Shown: positions 1-8,429, counted from the first letter of the stretch. The stretch is DNA of 64,000 nucleotides from Ralstonia wenshanensis (GCF_021173085.1 NZ_CP076413.1:1302001-1366000), one strand, 5' to 3'. Notes: generated by a model not told the origin, from the letters alone. Program-made: numbers and translations.

Positions 1-304
1 CATGGGGCGCGGGCTCGGCGGGGAGGGACGCGCGGTATGCCTCTTTCTCTGCAACGTGCTCGTGGAACCATGTCTCCGCCGCGAGCTCTTCGTGCAGCGC
101 TGCGACGGCAATGCCGAACGCGTCTGTTCGTCCGCCGGGGCCGGCGGCCTGAGCGACCTGGTGCACGCGGAAGACGAGGTTGCGCAGGGCCTGCACTTCC
201 ATCACCAGCCGCCGCACGACGGGGTCGTGGCCATAGCGGTCGCCGATGGCTGTCAGTTGCTCGGTGCTGAGCGCGGGGTATTGGATGCGGAGGGGGTAGG
301 GCAT
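1..304 (-). CDS. SOS-controlled small protein of unknown function (C-terminus beyond the window)
   Basis: The reading frame runs from an ATG at 302-304 leftward off the window edge, giving at least 101 residues beginning MPYPLRIQYPALSTEQ. It is soluble and mostly helical in appearance, with no signal peptide or membrane segment and no family I recognise. A perfect 20-bp LexA operator lies only 8 bp upstream of the ATG, and no Shine-Dalgarno sequence fits between them. The mRNA may therefore be leaderless, or the true start may lie further in. Control by LexA and induction by DNA damage are inferred from the operator; the function is unknown. Confidence 0.6.
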   Translation of the reverse strand, partial: MPYPLRIQYPALSTEQLTAIGDRYGHDPVVRRLVMEVQALRNLVFRVHQVAQAAGPGGRTDAFGIAVAALHEELAAETWFHEHVAEKEAYRASLPAEPAPH

Positions 305-312
305 GGCGCAAA

Positions 313-332
313 TACTGTATGGATATACAGTA
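313..332 (-). promoter_or_regulatory. LexA operator (SOS box)
   Basis: TACTGTATGGATATACAGTA matches the E. coli-type consensus CTGT-N8-ACAG, with both half-sites and the flanking TA/TA intact. It sits immediately upstream of the gene that starts at 304. This genome's lexA carries two boxes with the same CTGT-N8-ACAG spacing at 6278-6312, so the site type is valid here. Confidence 0.85.
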
Positions 333-460
333 TCGTAGGCCGGATGCTACGCGTCAATGTAGACAATGCAGACGTGGAGAGGGGCGCACTGTGCTGCGTA
401 TGCGCTCTGAAACACTTTGCAGTATCCGCTCGTGAGCGGGGCGTGCGGCTTGCTTCCGCT

Positions 461-1186
461 TTACCTGCTGCAGGAACCCAGTTTGCGGCCGATTTTTGGT
501 TCTGTAGGTGGAACAGTGCTGGATCGCTTTATCGAACGTAACGCAAGCACGTTCGCTTGCCTTGCCGCGCTTTCATCCATGAGAGATGGCAGGCCGTGCA
601 GTCCTTCACCAATGCCTTTCACTTCAAAGTACCGTAGGATCTTTTCGGCGAAGCCTTCGGGGCAGTAGAACGTACGGCCTTCGGACAAAGACGTTCCTGT
701 CAAAGCTGCCCAGCCCCCATCGGGAACAAAGCAATTGCGGCCAAAGTAGTAAAAGCGTTTGGCAATAAGCACGTTCCGGCCCGAAATGTCGCGCTTGGTG
801 TCTTGTCCCGTGTGGAAGCGATTCTCCAGCTGGCCGTACTGGCCGCGGTGGTCGAGGTAGTAGATGTTGTCTCCGCACAGGTCAATAGCGTTGGCCGACT
901 CGCGCGGTGGTCGCTTGACTGTGAAGCGACTGTCATCGAAGTACTCGTGCAATGCCAACACTTCACCGACCTGCATTAGGTAGATGAGCCCACCGCGTGG
1001 GATGCCTACGCCGTGCCGCGCGGCAGTATCCACAAGCGTTTTTGAGGCAAAGCCGGCCACCCATTCGCCCACGTCGCGTTTTGCCCGAATCCTGGGCTTA
1101 CACGTTGCCAGCGTGAGAGCACCGTGGAACGGATTGGGAGCGAACCCAGTATCGTGGGTCATTTTGTACCCCATAGTGATACTCAT
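461..1186 (-). CDS. Nmad2-type nucleotide-modification-associated protein
   Basis: The protein has 241 residues from the ATG at 1186 (MSITMGYKMTHDTGFAPNPF). The N-terminal signature DTGFAPNPF, then TLATCKPRIR and GEWVAGF, matches the Nmad2 domain as I recall it. Aravind and colleagues described that domain by comparative genomics in predicted DNA base-modification loci; its biochemistry is undetermined. An in-frame extension to 1267 exists, but 1186 has an AAGGGG Shine-Dalgarno 7 nt upstream and falls 13 nt after the stop of the Nmad3-type gene, so the two are probably co-transcribed and translationally coupled. The C-terminal 30 residues look poorly conserved. Function in nucleotide modification or defence is inference. 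Confidence 0.75.
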   Translation of the reverse strand: MSITMGYKMTHDTGFAPNPFHGALTLATCKPRIRAKRDVGEWVAGFASKTLVDTAARHGVGIPRGGLIYLMQVGEVLALHEYFDDSRFTVKRPPRESANAIDLCGDNIYYLDHRGQYGQLENRFHTGQDTKRDISGRNVLIAKRFYYFGRNCFVPDGGWAALTGTSLSEGRTFYCPEGFAEKILRYFEVKGIGEGLHGLPSLMDESAARQANVLALRSIKRSSTVPPTEPKIGRKLGSCSR

Positions 1187-1199
1187 ACGCAGCCCCTTG

Positions 1200-2045
1200 T
1201 CAGATTCCGTGATTGAGGATGATGCGCCGCAGCCAGTTGGAGGCTTCTTGGCATTCGCCAACATCAATTACGAATTCTTGGCCTTTTGCGACTGTTTGTA
1301 AGATCGCGTGGTCTGGCTCCGCGGTCCATCGCACAGGCTCTCGGTGGTAACTGAGAGTTGGCTGTGCAGGCTCTTTGAGCGCCCATCTTGGGAGGCGCCA
1401 TACGGAGCGGCTGTGGCCCGGGGCGGTCAGTTGCAGATCGGGTCCCCAATTCCGGAAAGTGCCTGCGGCGGGAGCGTCCTTGCGAATACCCATGTGGCTG
1501 TTGCCGGCGACATAGACGGTATTGTTCTTCCCTATCAGGCTGGCATGCTGAAGGTGTGGGTGGTCCTCCAGCCACTCGGGGCATTCGGATGCGCCGACCT
1601 TGAGCACCTCTCCGATCTGGAGCCAGCCAAACAAGGCATGCACGCCAGGCGCGCCGCGCACGTATTGCCATTTGCCAGCGGTGTACGCGGTTTGACGGAA
1701 CCACCCAAAAAACAGGAAGACATCCCCCGGTCCTACGCTTTGATTGGAAAGATGCTTTTGCGCTGCTCCGACCTGCCCAAGAGTCGCCCTCCATCCCGCC
1801 CGTCGTGGGACTTGGCTGCGGTCTAAGTCCGGGTCGAGGTGGACGCTGCTGCGCGCAGTGATAGTGCCCTTTGTCAGATCGCTTGCCAGCGCGTGTACAG
1901 GGCCATGACTGCACTGGAGGTCGCCAAGAGGGCGGCCGTAACGAGACGGAATTGGGAAAGAGAGAAGCGAGCCATCCGGGAGTATTGGGCTTGGAACTCC
2001 GCCATATTTGGCATCGAATCCTTTTCGGCTAAAAATGATTCGCAA
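1200..2045 (-). CDS. Nmad3-type nucleotide-modification-associated protein
   Basis: This is a 281-residue protein whose N-terminus, RIIFSRKGFDAKYGGVPSPI, carries the characteristic Nmad3 opening. It also has a central FLFFGWFRQT and later HSRSVWRLPRW. I place the start at the TTG at 2045: a GAGGAG Shine-Dalgarno lies 6 nt upstream and the protein then begins exactly at the conserved block. A TTG at 2051 is the alternative. Nmad3 is known from predicted nucleic-acid-modification neighbourhoods, with no established activity. It is the first gene of a two-gene operon with the Nmad2-type gene, next to a tRNA-His fragment, which suggests a cargo module of an integrated element. Confidence 0.72.
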   Translation of the reverse strand: MRIIFSRKGFDAKYGGVPSPILPDGSLLSFPIPSRYGRPLGDLQCSHGPVHALASDLTKGTITARSSVHLDPDLDRSQVPRRAGWRATLGQVGAAQKHLSNQSVGPGDVFLFFGWFRQTAYTAGKWQYVRGAPGVHALFGWLQIGEVLKVGASECPEWLEDHPHLQHASLIGKNNTVYVAGNSHMGIRKDAPAAGTFRNWGPDLQLTAPGHSRSVWRLPRWALKEPAQPTLSYHREPVRWTAEPDHAILQTVAKGQEFVIDVGECQEASNWLRRIILNHGI

Positions 2046-2299
2046 GTGCAACTCCTCACCGGGTGGGGAGGCGGTAAGTTATCGCGCCGCCGATCTGCCT
2101 TTACTTTGCCAGCAATTTGCCTAGATAAGGATCCCCGAACAGGGGTAATCAATGCGCTCACTGCCAAGGGGCCGAGGTCAGATTGAGGCTGTTGTCACGT
2201 GGGAATACCGCGCCACGGACCCTGTAACTGCCTGATCGAGACCCAAGCTTATATTCCCGCGAAGTCGGCGCGAAGACGCGTCTTACCTGATTCGATGGA

Positions 2300-2349
2300 T
2301 CAGATTGTGATTCTGGTTGTCGTGGGTTCGAATCCCATCAGTCACCCCA
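2300..2349 (+). repeat. tRNA-His(GTG) 3' remnant, probable attachment site of an integrated element
   Basis: The anticodon arm (TCAGA-TTGTGAT-TCTGG), T arm (GTGGG-TTCGAAT-CCCAT), the acceptor 3' strand CAGTCAC, discriminator C and CCA of a tRNA-His are present. No matching 5' acceptor strand (GTGACTG) or D arm lies upstream. A tRNA 3' half next to foreign-looking genes is the classic product of tyrosine-integrase insertion at a tRNA gene. The island would extend left of 2300, and the functional tRNA-His should lie at its other end outside this window. Confidence 0.75.
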
Positions 2350-2359
2350 AGGTTTCAAT

Positions 2360-2387
2360 AAAAAAGCCCGCTTCTGCGGGCTTTTTT
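2360..2387 (+). terminator. Bidirectional rho-independent terminator
   Basis: The stem AAAAAAGCCCGC / GCGGGCTTTTTT has a TTCT loop and U-tracts in both directions. It follows the tRNA-His remnant on the plus strand, and it overlaps the stop codon of the convergent minus-strand gene. Confidence 0.9.
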
Positions 2388-2784
2388 ACGTCTGCGCGTC
2401 GGCTACCACCGTACCCTGGTGATACACCACCTTCCAGCCATCGGCCGTCCGCCGCCATAACGTCGCCCGGCGCGTCGTCCGGTTCGATTGCACCAAGGTG
2501 TACGTCAGCAAGTAGTTGTCGGGCGCAATCTCCTGGCAGCGGAAATCGCGCGTCTGCCAGAAATCCTCGCCGATATGGCCATGCCGGGCATCGAGAACGC
2601 CGAGCACATAGCTGCGGCTATAGCGTTGACCTGACGCACCGGTTTCCCAGAAATCTTCCGTGGTCATGCGCTCGAAGTCTTCGCGGCGCGTGCCCAATTC
2701 GGGGCGATGGAAGATGGGTTCGCGCCGGCGCAGTTCTTCCAGCACGCTCAGCAGAGCTGGGGCGGTATCCAGAGACGGTTCCAT
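2386..2784 (-). CDS. Nuclear transport factor 2-like (DUF4440) family protein
   Basis: The product is 132 residues, a typical length for a SnoaL/NTF2-like single-domain protein. It shows FWETGASGQRYSRSYVL early, then TTRRATLWRRTADGWKVVYH, the usual DUF4440 C-terminal strand pattern of a basic, Trp-containing beta-hairpin ending in a conserved His. The ATG at 2784 is preceded by an AAGGAGG Shine-Dalgarno. The reading frame is open far upstream, but that part overlaps the divergent peptidase gene and is not coding. These proteins are cytosolic cone-fold domains that may bind or turn over small molecules; no substrate can be named. Confidence 0.82.
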   Translation of the reverse strand: MEPSLDTAPALLSVLEELRRREPIFHRPELGTRREDFERMTTEDFWETGASGQRYSRSYVLGVLDARHGHIGEDFWQTRDFRCQEIAPDNYLLTYTLVQSNRTTRRATLWRRTADGWKVVYHQGTVVADAQT

Positions 2785-2916
2785 GCGGCAAGCCTCCTTG
2801 GAAAACTCCAAGCATACTGCGCAGCGTGCGTAGCTTAGCGTTTTTCGCGCCGCACAATGCGGGGCTTGCGCTTCGCCCCTATGATGGCGCCTTCGCCTTT
2901 TCCGGAAACCACTTCG

Positions 2917-4647
2917 ATGCAACGCACTGCCCGTATTGGCCTGTCTTCGCTGACGATCGCACTGTCGCTGGCTTGCGGCACCGGCGCCTTTGCCGCCACG
3001 CTTCAGAAACCCCAGCTCGATGCGTTGCTCGCCGCTGAACAATCCTCGGCGTCGGCTGGCCTGAACAGCTTTCTCGCGGCAGTCGCCAAGGCAGATCCGC
3101 AAGTTGCAGGCAGTGTCGCCGCATATCAGAAGAAGGCCGTGCTCACTGGCGACGACCTCGTCAACATTGGGCGTCTGCTGGGTCTGTACAACCGCCTGCA
3201 CAATCAGCAGGCCGTGATCGCCTCGATCGAGAGGATGGTCGCGCTGCCGACGGTGCGTGACGACAAAATTCCGCAATACGAGAACCCCGCCATCGTGGCG
3301 TTCGGCAAGCTGGTCGAGGGCATGGCGCGCGACTTCGGCCTGAAATACCGCAACGTCGACAACCGCGTCTTCGAAGTTACGCTGCCGGGCACCGGCTCTG
3401 ACGAATTCGGCATCCTGACCCACGCGGACGTTGTGCCCGCCAAGGCGGAAGAATGGGTGCTCGGCGACGGCACCAAGCTCGATCCGTTCAAGGTCACGCG
3501 CGTCGGCAATCTGCTGTACGGCCGCGGCACGATTGACGACAAGGGGTCCATTGCTGCCGCGATGTACGCCATGAAAACGGTCAAGGACAGCGGCGTGCCG
3601 CTCGCGCGCACGATCCGCCTGATGATCGAAACCACCGAAGAAACCGGTGGCGATGGCATGAAGTACTACCGTGAACACACGCAATTGCCGGCGTACAACA
3701 TCGTGCTCGACAGCAAGTATCCGGCCGTCGTTGCGGAGAAAGGCACCGGCGCATTGAAGGTGTTCTTCCCTGCGCAAGCTGGTGATGCGACGCATACGGC
3801 CATCGTTTCGATGACGGGCGCGGCGTCGGCCAGCTCCATCCCACAAACGGCCACCGCTACCCTCAAGGGCGGGGATCTGGGCGTGGCGGCCGCCGCGCTC
3901 GAAGCCAAACGCGACGCGTTTGTGAACAGCCTAGCCGCGCAGGGCAAGTTTGCAATCGACATCACGCGCACCGCGGACAGCATCGTCGTGAAGGTGACCG
4001 GCACCTCCGCACACGGCTCGCGCCCGGAAGAGGGCGTGAACCCGCTGCCGCGCCTGGCGCTCTTCCTGCGTGCAACTGATCTCGGCCTGGCAGACAACGC
4101 CTACGCCCACGCCGTGCAGTATCTGGCCGACGTTTACGGCACCGATTACCTCGGCAACACCATGGGCGTGGCCTACAAGGATGACTTCATGGGCCCGCTC
4201 ACCATCTCGCCTACGGTGATCGGCGACAAGAACGGCCGCGTGGAGGTGACCGCCAACGTGCGCATGCCGCGCGGCAAAACGCCCGATGCGCTGCGTGGCG
4301 AGATCGCCGGCAAGATCAACGCATGGGCCACCGCCAAGCATGTCGCCCTGGAGATCAATCATGACCAGGGCAACTGGATGGCGCGCGATCCGAAGGGCGC
4401 GTGGTTGTCGACGCTGCTCAACATCTACGGCGACACGACGGGCCTCGATGCCAAGCCTGTCCCGACGGCCGGCAGCACGACCGCCAAGCTGATGCCGAAT
4501 GCCATCAACTTCGGCCCGGCGATGCCCGGCAAGAAGTACACCGCGCACAACGCCAACGAGTACAAGGAAGTGCCGGACCTGGACCTCGATATGCAGATGT
4601 TCACCGAGATGCTGGTGCGCATTGGCAATCTGCCTTACATGCAGTAA
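2917..4647 (+). CDS. Secreted M20-family dipeptidase (PepV-like metallopeptidase)
   Basis: The protein has 576 residues from the ATG at 2917, which begins a clear signal peptide (MQRTARIGLSSL..., cleavage near AFA-AT at about residue 26). An upstream ATG at 2857 would bury it. M20 zinc-ligand motifs are present: THADVVP (His169), TIDDKGS (Asp208) and ETTEETGG (Glu241/242), with a C-terminal AHNANEY histidine. The lid domain between about 290 and 450 is larger than in ArgE-type enzymes, as in dipeptidases. The likely role is periplasmic hydrolysis of short peptides with two zinc ions. It is followed at 15 nt by a cupin gene, so the two may be co-transcribed. Confidence 0.88.
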   Translation: MQRTARIGLSSLTIALSLACGTGAFAATLQKPQLDALLAAEQSSASAGLNSFLAAVAKADPQVAGSVAAYQKKAVLTGDDLVNIGRLLGLYNRLHNQQAVIASIERMVALPTVRDDKIPQYENPAIVAFGKLVEGMARDFGLKYRNVDNRVFEVTLPGTGSDEFGILTHADVVPAKAEEWVLGDGTKLDPFKVTRVGNLLYGRGTIDDKGSIAAAMYAMKTVKDSGVPLARTIRLMIETTEETGGDGMKYYREHTQLPAYNIVLDSKYPAVVAEKGTGALKVFFPAQAGDATHTAIVSMTGAASASSIPQTATATLKGGDLGVAAAALEAKRDAFVNSLAAQGKFAIDITRTADSIVVKVTGTSAHGSRPEEGVNPLPRLALFLRATDLGLADNAYAHAVQYLADVYGTDYLGNTMGVAYKDDFMGPLTISPTVIGDKNGRVEVTANVRMPRGKTPDALRGEIAGKINAWATAKHVALEINHDQGNWMARDPKGAWLSTLLNIYGDTTGLDAKPVPTAGSTTAKLMPNAINFGPAMPGKKYTAHNANEYKEVPDLDLDMQMFTEMLVRIGNLPYMQ

Positions 4648-4662
4648 CCGCCGGGAACCGCC

Positions 4663-4974
4663 ATGAACATCATCCGCGCCAAGTCGTTTACTGCTGAGCA
4701 TGCCTGGGGCGCGCTCGACATTGCCAACATGAGCGGCATTACCACGCGCTTGCATTGGACCGACCAGCCTTATCGCTGGCATGTGAACGATGGCGAGGAG
4801 GTGTTCGTGGTGCTCGACGGCACGGTCGACATGCATTACCGCGAAGCCGGCGAAGAGAAGGTCGCAGTGCTGGAGCCCGGTGACATCTTCTTCGCCGGTG
4901 TCGGCTGCGAGCACGTGGCGCACCCGCGCGGCGAGGCAAGAATTCTCGTTGTCGAGAAAGCGGGGAGCGTGTAG
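4663..4974 (+). CDS. Small single-domain cupin protein
   Basis: This 103-residue beta-barrel cupin carries motif 1 YRWHVNDGEEVFVVLDG and motif 2 EPGDIFFAGVGCEHVAH. The metal-binding His and Glu positions (H, E, H) are largely retained. There is no signal peptide or extra domain, so it is cytosolic. The start is the ATG 15 nt after the dipeptidase stop, within a likely two-gene transcript. Such proteins may bind or isomerise small ligands; the sequence does not say which. Confidence 0.85.
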   Translation: MNIIRAKSFTAEHAWGALDIANMSGITTRLHWTDQPYRWHVNDGEEVFVVLDGTVDMHYREAGEEKVAVLEPGDIFFAGVGCEHVAHPRGEARILVVEKAGSV

Positions 4975-4997
4975 CGGATTGCCAGCCGGTTGCGGCG

Positions 4998-5024
4998 AAA
5001 AAAAAGCCCGCAATGTGCGGGCTT
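4998..5024 (-). terminator. Rho-independent terminator, mainly minus strand
   Basis: AAGCCCGC / GCGGGCTT with an AATGT loop is preceded on the plus strand by eight A, giving a strong U-tract on minus-strand transcripts. Downstream of the cupin it may also slow plus-strand transcription, but there the U-tract is poor. Confidence 0.7.
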
Positions 5025-5156
5025 CGAATTCAGCGATCTCATTGCCCCTGAGGGCATTGGCAATACTACTGTCACGTACGCCAAACAACATCGGGGTAAA
5101 CGTCCGTTTTGCCGAGGGAACATCGTTGAATGTGCCGCTGCAGCAACTTGCGAACA

Positions 5157-5183
5157 AAAAAACAGCCCGCTCAAGCGGCGGGC
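5157..5183 (-). terminator. Rho-independent terminator, minus strand
   Basis: The hairpin GCCCGC / GCGGGC (5165-5170 with 5178-5183) is followed on the minus strand by a U-rich tract (complement of the A-run at 5156-5162). It suits the end of the small minus-strand gene at 5315-5500. Confidence 0.65.
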
Positions 5184-5314
5184 CGAAAATCAGTTGAAGA
5201 AAGCCCTGTCCTCAGGGCAGGGCAAGTGTATGAAATCAGTTGCGGCGGCAGCATTGGGGTATGCCCTGATCGGCTGCGGTAGCACCATGCAAAGCCCTTC
5301 ATCGTCGTCTTCCC

Positions 5315-5500
5315 TTAGCAGCTTTCGGCGCCAGCAGCACGTGAACCCGCCGGAATCGCATCCAGCATGCGGCAGATGGCGGCCATGCTGCCGACCATCG
5401 TACGGCGCTGCTCCCCCTGATAAATGCGCACGCCCTGGGTTTGGCGGAAGGGCACCGGCTGTACCGGACGGCGGCGGGAAGACATCGATCCGAGTCGCAT
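5315..5500 (-). CDS. Small hypothetical protein downstream of lexA
   Basis: A 61-residue basic protein (MRLGSMSSRRRPVQPVPFRQ at its start, then IYQGEQRRTMVGSMAAICRM) is read from the ATG at 5500, with GAGG 6-7 nt upstream. A minus-strand terminator lies about 130 nt downstream. I do not recognise the family. It is on the same strand as lexA and 119 nt after it, but the distance leaves co-transcription open. An overlapping plus-strand frame starting at 5230 looks lipoprotein-like only at its first 20 residues and degrades to low-complexity sequence. I prefer the minus-strand reading. Confidence 0.45.
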   Translation of the reverse strand: MRLGSMSSRRRPVQPVPFRQTQGVRIYQGEQRRTMVGSMAAICRMLDAIPAGSRAAGAESC

Positions 5501-5619
5501 GGCAGACCTCGTGAGTTCGGGTGGAAAAGCGAGTGGCAAGACTCCGCCCTGGCGGGCCGATGGCTCACCTCCAGGTAGGATCAAACGGCGAAGGTTTGGC
5601 GCTGGGATGCGCCGGAGAC

Positions 5620-6270
5620 TTACGGAGCAGCAGGCCGGATCAAACCGACGGCCAGACCCTCCAGGTGAAACTCATCACGATCCAGATCAACGTGGATCGG
5701 TTCGAAATCCGGATTCTCTGCAATCAGTTCGACATGGCGGCCTTTGCGCTGGAAGCGCTTGACCGTGACGTCGTCGCCCAATCGAGCAACAACGATCTTG
5801 CCGTTGGTGGCTTCGGCAGCGCGCTGCACGGCCAGCAGATCACCGTCCAGAATGCCGGCGTCGCGCATGCTCATGCCACGCACCTTTAGCAGAAAATCGG
5901 GCTGCGCAGAAAACAGCGACGGATCGACCTGATACTGGCGATCAATGTGCTCTGCAGCCAGGATCGGACTACCGGCAGCCACACGGCCCACCAGCGGCAG
6001 CGTCAATTGCATCAACCCCATCGACGGCAGCGAGAACTGATGCTGCGCCGTGTCGCCGGCCGCCCGCAGCCGAATGCCGCGCGAGGCGCCAGGCGTCAGT
6101 TCGATCACGCCCTTGCGTGCCAGCGCGCGCAGGTGTTCCTCGGCCGCATTGGGCGATGAAAAACCGAACTCTGCGGCAATCTCGGCGCGTGTGGGCGGGA
6201 AGCCCGTGCGCTGGATCGCCTGACGGATCAAGTCGTAAATCTGCTGTTGGCGAGGGGTGAGGGCGGCCAT
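5620..6270 (-). CDS. lexA: LexA repressor
   Basis: This is the SOS master repressor, which self-cleaves with activated RecA. The 216 residues contain an N-terminal winged helix-turn-helix ([26 protein letters not shown], then the recognition helix [14 protein letters not shown]). The Ala99-Gly100 cleavage site lies in VGRVAAGSP, with catalytic Ser134 (RGMSM) and Lys171 (DVTVKR). The start at 6270 gives the canonical LexA N-terminus [10 protein letters not shown]; upstream in-frame codons overlap the operator region. Two LexA boxes directly upstream make it autoregulated. It controls at least one other gene here, the one ending off the left edge. Confidence 0.98.
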   Translation of the reverse strand: MAALTPRQQQIYDLIRQAIQRTGFPPTRAEIAAEFGFSSPNAAEEHLRALARKGVIELTPGASRGIRLRAAGDTAQHQFSLPSMGLMQLTLPLVGRVAAGSPILAAEHIDRQYQVDPSLFSAQPDFLLKVRGMSMRDAGILDGDLLAVQRAAEATNGKIVVARLGDDVTVKRFQRKGRHVELIAENPDFEPIHVDLDRDEFHLEGLAVGLIRPAAP

Positions 6271-6275
6271 TGGCG

Positions 6276-6314
6276 TACTGTATATTTGAACAGGTGCTGT
6301 GATTTTATACAGTG
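6276..6314 (-). promoter_or_regulatory. Double LexA operator of lexA
   Basis: Two CTGT-N8-ACAG sites lie side by side: 6278-6293 (CTGTATATTTGAACAG) and 6297-6312 (CTGTGATTTTATACAG). They are centred 19 bp apart, on the same face of the helix within two turns. They end 5 bp before the lexA start codon, the arrangement expected for tight autorepression. Confidence 0.9.
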
Positions 6315-6523
6315 ACGCGGGAAGCGCAAGTGATTTTGTTGTGATGTGTTGCGTGAGCACCCGGCCCTTATGACCGGCGTCAAAACCTATGCGACTGGTT
6401 AGAAGCTTATGCGCAATCCATGCAGGCGCGGCCGCGGCGAATCGCATAAAATCAAGGCCTTGACCGATTTTTGCATCGCCACATAGCCCGATTGAGCCTC
6501 GTTGGGCTGGCCCGAACGTCACC

Positions 6524-7300
6524 ATGTCCGCCTTCAATCAAGAGACCGTTCTGAGCGTCCATCACTGGAACGACTCGCTGTTCAGCTTCAAGACCACGCG
6601 CGATCAGGCGCTGCGCTTCCATAACGGCCACTTCGTCATGATTGGGCTGGAGGTCGAGGGCAAGCCGCTGATGCGCGCCTACAGCATCGCCAGCCCGAAC
6701 TATGAAGCGCACCTCGAGTTCTTCAGCATCAAGGTGCAGAACGGCCCGCTGACGTCGCGTCTGCAGCATCTGAAGGTGGGCGACAAGCTGCTGGTGAGCA
6801 AGAAGCCGGTCGGCACGCTCGTGCTGGATGACCTGCTGCCCGGCAAGAACCTGTATCTGTTCGGCACTGGCACCGGCCTCGCGCCCTTCATGAGCATCAT
6901 CCAAGACCCGGACACTTACGAGCGCTTCGAGAAGGTCGTGCTGCTGCACGGCGTGCGCCAAGTGAGCGAGCTGGCCTATGCCGACTTCATCACCCGCGAA
7001 TTGCCGAATAACGAGTTCTTCGGCGATCAGGTGCGCGAGAAGCTGATCTACTACCCGACCGTCACGCGCGAGCCGTTCCGCAACATGGGCCGCCTGACCG
7101 ACCTCGTCGATAACGGCAAGCTTTCTGCCGACATCGGCCTGCCCCCGATGGACCCGGCTGTCGACCGGGCGATGATTTGCGGCAGCCCGGCCATGCTGGA
7201 AGACACCTGCAAGCTGCTTGATGCCCGCGGTTTCAAGATTTCGCCGCGTATGGGCGAAGCCGGTGACTACGTGATCGAGCGCGCCTTCGTCGAGAAATAA
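6524..7300 (+). CDS. fpr: Ferredoxin/flavodoxin-NADP+ reductase
   Basis: The 258-residue FAD enzyme transfers electrons between NADPH and ferredoxin or flavodoxin. The FAD-binding motif RAYSIASP (residues about 50-57) and the [12 protein letters not shown] loop identify the small bacterial FPR subgroup, as do the pyrophosphate/NADP motif [12 protein letters not shown] and the C-terminal [14 protein letters not shown]. It is divergent from lexA across a 250-bp intergenic region. It is cytosolic and likely serves oxidative-stress and Fe-S repair pathways. A strong terminator follows. Confidence 0.95.
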   Translation: MSAFNQETVLSVHHWNDSLFSFKTTRDQALRFHNGHFVMIGLEVEGKPLMRAYSIASPNYEAHLEFFSIKVQNGPLTSRLQHLKVGDKLLVSKKPVGTLVLDDLLPGKNLYLFGTGTGLAPFMSIIQDPDTYERFEKVVLLHGVRQVSELAYADFITRELPNNEFFGDQVREKLIYYPTVTREPFRNMGRLTDLVDNGKLSADIGLPPMDPAVDRAMICGSPAMLEDTCKLLDARGFKISPRMGEAGDYVIERAFVEK

Positions 7301-7320
7301 TCGACACGGCTCCTGCTGCA

Positions 7321-7348
7321 AACGCCGGCCTGTGTGCCGGCGTTTTGT
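7321..7348 (+). terminator. Rho-independent terminator after fpr
   Basis: AACGCCGGC / GCCGGCGTT (7321-7329 with 7336-7344), loop CTGTGT, then TTGTTT. It is 20 nt downstream of the fpr stop. Confidence 0.85.
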
Positions 7349-7424
7349 TTTCTGGGCGCACAGGGCAATCCCGCGTCGGCAAAGGCGGGGCGGGCGGATA
7401 CAATGCGCGCCTTGCCCACAACGC

Positions 7425-8429
7425 ATGTCTGCAACGATGTCCTTGCCTACCATCGCCATCCTCGCCACCGGCGGCACAATCGCCGGCTCTGCTGACGACG
7501 CTGGCTCCGCCGCACGCTATCGCGCTGGCGCCGTCCCCATCGATCAACTGCTTGCGGCCAGCAAGCTCGGTTTGGAGCGCCTTGCCAATGTGCGCGCCGA
7601 GCAGGTCGCCCAGATCGATAGCAAGGACCTGACGTTCGACGTGTGGGAAAAGCTGGTTGCGCGCATCCGTCACTGGATCGACGTCGAGCGTGTGGACGGC
7701 GTGGTCATCACGCACGGCACCGACACGCTGGAAGAAACCGCGATGCTGCTGCACCTGACGCAGCAGACCGATACGCCGATTGTCCTGACGGCGGCGATGC
7801 GGCCGTCGACGTCGCTGTCGGCGGATGGGCCGTTGAATCTGCTGAATGCGGTGCGGCTGGCAGCCAGTCCGTCTGCGCGCGGGCGAGGCGTTCTGGTTGC
7901 GCTCAACCAGCGTGTGCATGCCGCTCGCGATGTGCAGAAGGGACACACTTACGCGGTCGAAGCCTTTGTCTCGCCGGACACGGGTGCGCTGGGTTTTGTG
8001 CTCGACGCGCAAGTACAGTTTCAGCGTGCAGCGCAGCGTGTAGCCGCAACCGACGTGCTGCCGATGCCGCCCGCAGGCCAGTGGCCGTGGGTTGAGGTTG
8101 TGGCGAGCTATGCGCAGCCCGATGCGCGCTTGGTTGATGCCCTGGTCGCCGCTGGCGTGAAGGGGCTGGTCGTTGCCGCAACCGGCGCGGGCTCCATCCA
8201 TGCGAATCTTGAGGCGGCGCTGAACCGAGCGAGTCAGCAGGGCGTTTTCGTGCTGCGTTCCACGCGTACCGGTGCCGGCGTGGTGCCCGCGCAGCCGGGC
8301 GGAGAGCGCTGGGCATCGAGCGGCTCGCTGAACCCCTATAAGGCGCGTGTGCTGCTGACGTTGCTTCTGGCCTCGGGCCGCGCCCGGGCAGAAGTTGCCT
8401 CCCTGCAGCAAGTCATTGATCGATATTGA
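7425..8429 (+). CDS. L-asparaginase
   Basis: This enzyme hydrolyses L-asparagine to aspartate and ammonia. In 334 residues it has both catalytic threonine motifs, AILATGGTIAGS near the N-terminus and VITHGTDTLEETA in the middle, plus the substrate-binding AMRPSTSLSADGP. Sequence and length follow the AnsB-like bacterial type, but no signal peptide is visible, so it should be cytosolic. ATG codons at 7425 and 7437 are both possible; neither has a good Shine-Dalgarno. The gene's 3' end overlaps the promoter of the following ribosomal-protein operon. Confidence 0.92.
   Translation: MSATMSLPTIAILATGGTIAGSADDAGSAARYRAGAVPIDQLLAASKLGLERLANVRAEQVAQIDSKDLTFDVWEKLVARIRHWIDVERVDGVVITHGTDTLEETAMLLHLTQQTDTPIVLTAAMRPSTSLSADGPLNLLNAVRLAASPSARGRGVLVALNQRVHAARDVQKGHTYAVEAFVSPDTGALGFVLDAQVQFQRAAQRVAATDVLPMPPAGQWPWVEVVASYAQPDARLVDALVAAGVKGLVVAATGAGSIHANLEAALNRASQQGVFVLRSTRTGAGVVPAQPGGERWASSGSLNPYKARVLLTLLLASGRARAEVASLQQVIDRY

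Noticed and set aside
5230-5514. Plus-strand frame beginning MKSVAAAALGYALIGCGSTM, resembling a lipoprotein signal
   Set aside because: Only the first 20 residues look real; the rest is Ser/Pro/Arg-rich and antisense to a better-supported small gene with its own Shine-Dalgarno and terminator.
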